The translations under genes and the position numbers were made by a program. Of a stretch of DNA of 64,000 nucleotides, positions 57,852 through 64,000 are shown one piece after another. A model generated the notes under the pieces. It saw nothing but the letters and a program-made list of their open reading frames with translations, made no database searches and was not told the origin of the DNA. The DNA is from an uncultured Oscillospiraceae bacterium. GTDB taxonomy: Bacteria; Bacillota_A; Clostridia; Oscillospirales; Acutalibacteraceae. Positions within the stretch are counted from its first letter, which is position 1. Each line of letters opens with the position of its first letter. The stretch lies in NCBI GenBank assembly GCA_910589395.1, contig CAJUTL010000006.1:1-64000 (forward strand), read 5' to 3'.

Positions 57852-57903
57852 AAGAGGCAAGAGAGAAGCTTGCTGCTAAATTGTAGTTTAGCAGTTACCC
57901 TTG

Positions 57904-58248
57904 GCTCTCCTGAAAGGGGTGCTGTGCCCCGGTGGGGCACGTCCAGCACTGACCGAAGCGAAGCGTAGAAAGCAGTCAGCCGATAGGCTGACTGAGGGGG
58001 TCCGACCGTATAGCAGAAAAGGCAGGTTTTATGCTGGATTCCAGCGAGCTGGGACCTCTCCACCACCTGACGGTGGTCCCAGAAGATTGCAAAACAACCT
58101 TCTTCCTCTATTCAGGGGTGAGCGCGTCCCGGTGGGGGGTCTCCAGTGGAGACCTCCCTGACCCGTTCTCAGCTGTCGCTTCGGTTGCTGTGTCCCGGTG
58201 GGGCACGTTCAGCAATGTCTGAGCCGACAGGCGAGAAAGGCAAGGGGT
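57904..58248. repeat. Family B palindromic block, copy 8
   Basis: Matches the block at 48402 over about 180 bases (57950-58130 against 48590-48770), but with a different, compensated hairpin tip. Confidence 0.7.
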
Positions 58249-58302
58249 TGCTGCTATTCGTTAGCCCTACAAATCCCAATTTATCGTACTAACCGCCCTC
58301 TT

Positions 58303-58420
58303 GTCATTCTGAGGAACAACGTGACGAAGGATCTTGTCCTTAATCCCAGGACGAAAGGACAAAGAACGAGATTCTTCACAAAGAAAGCAAAGCTTGCTTT
58401 GCTTTTTGTTCAGTAATGAC
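58303..58420. repeat. Family A palindromic repeat, long copy 11
   Basis: 118 bp. Long subtype with the CAAAGAAAGCAAAGC segment before CAGTAATGAC. Confidence 0.75.
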
Positions 58421-58506
58421 AGGAGGAAGGTGAGTGGATAACCGCCAATTCCAATTTGCCAAACGCTTCCCCCGTCCTTCATTGCTTATTCCTCATTTCT
58501 AATTTA

Positions 58507-58549
58507 AAAAACCGTGTGGAAAAGATAAGTCCTTTTCCACACGGTTTTT
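58507..58549. terminator. Terminator of glnN
   Basis: An 18-bp perfect stem (58507-58524 with 58532-58549) with A/T runs at both ends, immediately after the minus-strand gene ending at 58571. Confidence 0.92.
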
Positions 58550-58570
58550 AGCAGCATTTTATCAACAAGC

Positions 58571-60685
<2,115 letters not shown>

Positions 60686-60746
60686 CACAGATCACTCTTT
60701 TCTCAATATAGATTCAGATATGCTTTGGAATACACGTCCTAGCACG

Positions 60747-60779
60747 AAAGGCGCCGAGGGAAGACCCTTCAGCGCCTTT
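60747..60779 (-). promoter_or_regulatory. Leader hairpin of glnN
   Basis: AAAGGCGC (60747-60754) pairs with GCGCCTTT (60772-60779), with an inner GAGGG/CCCTTC stem. It forms in the mRNA leader; no T-tract follows, so control of translation or stability is more likely than termination. Confidence 0.5.
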
Positions 60780-60794
60780 GCTGCTATGGGCATT

Positions 60795-60823
60795 ATTGTA
60801 GACCAGGCAGCCGGTTTTGTCAA
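60795..60823 (-). promoter_or_regulatory. Promoter of glnN
   Basis: Minus strand TTGACA (60823-60818), 17-base spacer, TACAAT (60800-60795). Confidence 0.8.
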
Positions 60824-60995
60824 TCGTTTTTTCACGATTTTTCCCGATTCTGCAAGCTGCATAGATTGATGCTGCAAATCGGCAAAGAATTCGGTGGAAA
60901 ATTGCGATAGCCAAGTGGCCCGGAAGGCTTTCCGAAAAACGGTACGGGATCAGATCACGGGCAGCTTTCCAAATATATGGCGCTTCCTGCTTGAC

Positions 60996-61307
60996 CTATT
61001 CCGGATTTCGGGCGATTTTGAAAAATCTGTAAGTAAGATACGCCCCAGGCTGCCCGGCGTGATGGGAACAGCCTTTCCCCGCGTTCCGGCAAAAGAATGG
61101 AAAAGCTTGTCGCTGCGCCAGGTTGCTATAGGCTTCTTCCCAGCTCTGCATGGCGTCAAGGATCGGCTTCAGGCTTTCTCCGAGCTCGGTAAGAGAATAT
61201 TCCGCCCGGGGCGGTACCTTCGCGCATACCTGGCGAAGCGGTACAGAGCCTTTCTGCATCGGGTTCAGGGAAAGCATGTTCTTTTTCTGGAGTTGGCGCA
61301 GGGGCAA
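60996..61307 (-). pseudogene. Remnant of an HxlR-family regulator
   Basis: The minus-strand reading VCAKVPPRAEYSLTELGESLKPILDAMQSWEEAY matches the wing and C-terminal helix of HxlR regulators. In front of it the frame has an unusual insertion (KKNMLSLNPMQKGS) and the DNA-binding N-terminal half is missing, with a C-run at 61311-61319. After the match a further 30 unrelated residues run to 60996. It looks like a decayed fragment, and the 1 kb between glnN and the metal operon holds no other gene I can support. Confidence 0.55.
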
Positions 61308-61650
61308 ATACCCCCCCCCGGAATCATCAAATACCCCTTCTGGCAGATGACGGCGGAAAGCCCCAGGGCGGTGTACGCCTGCATAAATTTAGGGGAAATG
61401 GTCTGTCCGGAGGAGATCAAAAAGCAATCCCTGTATATCGACAGGGATATTGCCGAGGTGCTGGATGTGATCAGGCAATAGGAAACGGGAAGAAAGCTTC
61501 CAGTGAAAACTTAATAGAAGCGGGAAAATGCTGTTGTTTTTCAAAACGGCAGGCTTTCCCGTTTCTGTTTTCATTTCAGGTCATAAAATGAACCGGGCTA
61601 TATTGGGCGCCATATATCTGAAAAATTTGAAAGAATTTTCTTCTTAAGGG

Positions 61651-61699
61651 TTGACAAACAGAAAAGTTTTGCATATCATATGAACAATAGCTCATATGA
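61651..61699 (+). promoter_or_regulatory. Promoter and operator of the metal-resistance operon
   Basis: TTGACA (61651-61656), 17-base spacer, TATCAT (61674-61679). The 8-base palindrome TCATATGA occurs at 61676-61683 and again at 61692-61699, overlapping the -10, as expected for an ArsR/SmtB-type repressor site. Confidence 0.75.
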
Positions 61700-61713
61700 A
61701 AGGGCGTTGGTGT

Positions 61714-62076
61714 ATGGCGAAAGCAAAAGGGGTCCCCAGGTGCGAGTATCTTTGCGTGCATCAGGAGGTCGTAGACCGGGTGAACCGGGAAATGCCGGAG
61801 GAAGAGCTGCTCTTTGACCTGGCGGAGCTGTTTAAGATCTTCGGGGATTCCACCCGGGTGAAAATTTTGTTTGTACTGTTTGAAGCGGAAATGTGCGTGT
61901 GCGATATCGCGCAGCTTTTGGGCATGACCCAGTCGGCCATTTCCCACCAGCTTCAGGTTTTGAAAAAAAGCAAGCTGGTAAAATACCGCAGGGAAGGAAA
62001 GACCGTGTTTTACACACTGGCGGACAGCCACGTGCGGACGATCCTGGACCAGGGCATGGAGCATATCACGGAGTAA
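61714..62076 (+). CDS. cadC: ArsR/SmtB family metal-sensing repressor, CadC-like
   Basis: A 120-residue winged-helix repressor with ELFKIFGDSTRVKILFVL and CDIAQLLGMTQSAISHQLQVLKKSKLVKYRREGKTVFYTL. Four cysteines, Cys10 and Cys14 (CEYLC) and Cys61 and Cys63 (CVC), reproduce the spacing of the Cd/Pb-binding set of CadC. It should leave the operator at 61676-61699 when cadmium, lead or zinc is bound. ATG 61714 is preferred over 61696, which lies within the operator and lacks a ribosome site. Metallochaperone and P-ATPase genes follow on the same strand. Confidence 0.85.
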   Translation: MAKAKGVPRCEYLCVHQEVVDRVNREMPEEELLFDLAELFKIFGDSTRVKILFVLFEAEMCVCDIAQLLGMTQSAISHQLQVLKKSKLVKYRREGKTVFYTLADSHVRTILDQGMEHITE

Positions 62077-62089
62077 GGCCTTCGGTTTT

Positions 62090-62305
62090 AGGCAACACCG
62101 CACAAAGACCGGACAGAGGCCTTGTACACAATTTGCTCGCATAGTTTCCGTCATAGCGCACAGCTTTCGTTTGCCGAAATCGCAAGACCATAAATGGTCT
62201 GATTGGCTGTGCTCGATCTGTGCACTCTGACGAAAAATCTGAAGAGTTAATCGGAGATTAACTCTTGTGCAGCTTCTTGCGCACAATCTCTGTGTGGTGT
62301 CGCCT
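62090..62305. mobile_element. MITE-like element with terminal inverted repeats
   Basis: 216 bp between the regulator and the HMA gene. Ends AGGCAACACCGCACA (62090-62104) and TGTGTGGTGTCGCCT (62291-62305) are inverted repeats matching at 13 of 15 positions. Inside are hairpins AGACCATAAATGGTCT and GAGTTAAT/ATTAACTC. No coding capacity. A minimal copy lies at 37083-37117. Confidence 0.65.
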
Positions 62306-62340
62306 TTACAAAAAAATTTGAAATAAGGGAGTGTCGGTAC

Positions 62341-62559
62341 ATGAAAAAGAAATTTGACCTGTTGGATCTGGATTGCGCGAACTGCGCGGCAAAAATGGAG
62401 GCAGCCATCAAAAAGATAGACGGCGTGAACGACGCCTCGGTAAGCTTTATGACACAGAAGCTCATGGTAGACGCCGAGGACAGTCGCTTTGAGGAAATTT
62501 TGAAGCAGATCGTAAAGGCCTGCAAAAAGGTGGAGCCGGACTGCACGATCATGCTGTAA
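62341..62559 (+). CDS. Heavy-metal-associated (HMA) domain protein
   Basis: A 72-residue single HMA domain. MKKKFDLLDLDCANCAAKMEAAIKKIDGVNDASVSF has the metal-binding Cys12 and Cys15 in the M/D-CxxC loop. The Asp before the first cysteine (DCANC) is the form seen with zinc/cadmium rather than copper pumps. It probably hands metal to the P-ATPase encoded 77 bases downstream, which lacks its own N-terminal HMA domain. AAGGGAG precedes the ATG. Confidence 0.88.
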   Translation: MKKKFDLLDLDCANCAAKMEAAIKKIDGVNDASVSFMTQKLMVDAEDSRFEEILKQIVKACKKVEPDCTIML

Positions 62560-62590
62560 AAACCCGGAAATTATGCAAACTTATAGAATT

Positions 62591-62609
62591 AAGTAAAGCT
62601 AATTTACTT
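62591..62609 (+). promoter_or_regulatory. Palindrome before the P-ATPase gene
   Basis: A perfect inverted repeat, AAGTAAA (62591-62597) / TTTACTT (62603-62609), around GCTAA. It could be an operator for a second metal regulator or an mRNA hairpin inside the operon. Confidence 0.5.
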
Positions 62610-62635
62610 TACATGGGAATGGGGCGAATTCTATT

Positions 62636-64000
62636 ATGTCAGGAAAACAAAAGAAAATGCTGCTTCGCATTCTTATCAGCGCGGTGCTGCTGGTGGCGGC
62701 GGTGCTGATCCCCTATCGGAGCGGGTGGAGATTTCTGCTGTTTTTTCCGGCCTACTTTGTGATCGGCTGGGACGTGTTGTGGAAGGCGGTAAAAAATATT
62801 GCCCACGGGCAGATCTTCGATGAGAATTTTCTGATGGCCTTGGCTACGGTGGGCGCCTTTTGCACGGGCTTTTTCGGGGAAGGCGAATATCCCGAAGCGG
62901 TGTTTGTCATGTTGTTTTATCAGGTGGGAGAGCTGTTTCAAAGCTATGCCGTGGGAAGATCCCGGCGCTCCATTGCCGAGCTGATGAATATCCGGCCGGA
63001 CTATGCCAATATCCGGCAAAACGGCGAATTGGTTCGGGTAGACCCGGAAGAGGTAGCGGTGGGAGAGCTCATCGTTGTCAAAGCCGGAGAGCGGATCCCC
63101 TTAGACGGCGTGGTGGTGGACGGAAGCTCTTCCTTAAACACCTCCGCTTTAACGGGAGAATCCCTGCCCAGAGAGGTGGAGCCGGGAGATGCTGTGATCA
63201 GCGGCTGCGTTAACCAGACCGGGCTTTTAGAGGTACGGGTCACAAAGCCCTTTGGGGAATCCACCGTGTCGAAAATATTGGAGCTGGTGGAAAATTCCAG
63301 CAGCAAAAAGGCGAAGGCGGAGAATTTTATCACAAAATTCGCCCGTTATTATACGCCTGTAGTGGTGATCGGCGCCGTGCTGCTGGCGGCGCTGCCTCCC
63401 CTTGTCACGGGGGAGAGCTGGTCTGTTTGGCTGAACCGGGCTCTTGTTTTTCTGGTGGTCTCCTGTCCCTGCGCGCTGGTGGTTTCCGTGCCGCTGAGCT
63501 TTTTCGGCGGGATCGGCGGCGCTTCCCGCAGCGGTGTGCTCATCAAGGGCGCGAATTATCTGGAAGCGCTTTCCCAAACTGAGATCGTTGTGTTCGATAA
63601 AACAGGAACGCTGACCCAGGGCGTGTTTCGGGTGACGGATATCCAGCCCGAGGGCTGTACGGAGCAGGAGCTTTTGGAAACGGCGGCTTTGGCGGAAAGC
63701 TATTCCGATCACCCCATTTCCCGTTCGTTGAAGGAAGCCTTCGGCAAGGAGGCGGACGCTTCCCGAGTAACTGACGCTCAGGAGCTTTCCGGAAGAGGGG
63801 TGCGGGCGGTGGTGGACGGCAAAACCGTCTATGCCGGAAACGAAAAACTGATGGCAGAGCAGGGGATCCGGTGCCGTCCCTCCGGGAAAACGGGAACAGT
63901 GGTGCATGTGGCGATGGACGGCCGCTATTTAGGCCATCTTATCATTTCCGACGCCTGTAAGCCGGACGCAAAGGAGACCGTTTCCGCCCTGAAGGCTCAG
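62636..64000 (+). CDS. cadA: Heavy-metal P1B-type ATPase (Cd/Zn/Pb export type), 3' end outside window
   Basis: The frame is open from ATG 62636 to the window edge (455 codons). Visible are membrane helices from residue 11, the actuator motif LTGES near 172-176, the transmembrane metal site CPC at 277-279 in VVSCPCALVVSVPLSFFGGIG (the Zn/Cd/Pb group pattern), the phosphorylated Asp321 in DKTGTLT, and the SDHPIS motif of the nucleotide domain. It starts directly with the membrane part; the metal-binding HMA domain is a separate protein encoded at 62341. The ribosome site is weak (GGGG-rich, 10 or more bases away). The GDG hinge and C-terminal helices must lie beyond 64000. Confidence 0.92.
   Translation, partial: MSGKQKKMLLRILISAVLLVAAVLIPYRSGWRFLLFFPAYFVIGWDVLWKAVKNIAHGQIFDENFLMALATVGAFCTGFFGEGEYPEAVFVMLFYQVGELFQSYAVGRSRRSIAELMNIRPDYANIRQNGELVRVDPEEVAVGELIVVKAGERIPLDGVVVDGSSSLNTSALTGESLPREVEPGDAVISGCVNQTGLLEVRVTKPFGESTVSKILELVENSSSKKAKAENFITKFARYYTPVVVIGAVLLAALPPLVTGESWSVWLNRALVFLVVSCPCALVVSVPLSFFGGIGGASRSGVLIKGANYLEALSQTEIVVFDKTGTLTQGVFRVTDIQPEGCTEQELLETAALAESYSDHPISRSLKEAFGKEADASRVTDAQELSGRGVRAVVDGKTVYAGNEKLMAEQGIRCRPSGKTGTVVHVAMDGRYLGHLIISDACKPDAKETVSALKAQ

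Larger units (their letters stand above)
57631..58505. repeat. Repeat array 6 (family A, family B, family A)
   Basis: TTAG-rich tag after the stop (57680-57712), family A 57759-57851, spacer GCTAAATTGTAGTTTAGC, family B 57904-58248, spacer, family A 58303-58420, spacer, and tag CATTGCTTATTCCTCATT at about 58480-58498. No gene. Confidence 0.75.

Noticed and set aside
61339..61481. Plus-strand segment ending EEIKKQSLYIDRDIAEVLDVIRQ as a possible gene end
   Set aside because: It looks protein-like, but has no start, ribosome site or recognised family, and overlaps the decayed HxlR region; it may be a second remnant.

Overview
The window reads as chromosome from a Gram-positive, low-redundancy anaerobe of class Clostridia, probably order Oscillospirales. 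The support is indirect: a DapL-type lysine pathway, a type III glutamine synthetase (GlnN), YesM/YesN and LplB/YtcP-type sugar uptake genes, lipoproteins with Gram-positive signal peptides, strong AGGAGG ribosome sites, and a fairly GC-rich core. No rRNA or tRNA gene, CRISPR array, phage gene or transposase was recognised.

Layout. 1-3.6 kb is an AT-rich accessory segment: the tail of a yjdF gene, a TIR-domain protein, a small P-loop kinase and a broken GNAT acetyltransferase. From 3.8 kb the GC-rich core begins with a stand-alone GMP synthase ATPase subunit and a MATE pump. 6.8-23.5 kb is a carbohydrate locus: four esterases of three folds, a YesN/YesM two-component system, a two-permease plus lipoprotein sugar importer, and a kinase/GH13_18 phosphorylase pair. 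23.8-35.6 kb holds carA, a carB-dapF gene fusion, a lipoprotein, a LURP-one-like protein, a second free-standing dapF, pyrG, a GrpB-family gene and dapL (carbamoyl phosphate, CTP and lysine/diaminopimelate synthesis). 36.3-47.9 kb holds araD, a lipoprotein resembling trigger factor, an ABC-F ribosome-protection protein behind a leader-peptide region, a GH20 hexosaminidase translationally coupled to asparaginase, and a MarR-regulated heterodimeric ABC exporter. 49-55.7 kb is a minus-strand run of two asparagine synthetase homologues, a D-aspartate-ligase-like ATP-grasp enzyme, an aspartate racemase homologue and a lipoprotein, which fits a D-Asp/D-Asn peptidoglycan cross-bridge system. Then come an Xre regulator, a histidine-phosphatase homologue lacking its catalytic His, glnN, and at the right edge a CadC-like regulator, an HMA metallochaperone and the first 455 codons of a Cd/Zn/Pb-type P-ATPase.

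Between these units lie long arrays of dispersed palindromic repeats. Family A is about 92 bp, with eleven copies. Family B blocks are 140-410 bp and contain small hairpins whose stems co-vary between copies. AT-rich spacers and a border module join them. A fourth, MITE-like element with terminal inverted repeats lies inside the metal operon, with a minimal derivative at 37.1 kb.

The points I would follow up first are the carB-dapF fusion with a second dapF 2 kb away, the D-Asx cross-bridge cluster, the structured repeat families, the esterase-rich glycan locus and the ABC-F leader. All functional statements come from reading motifs by eye; no database search was possible.
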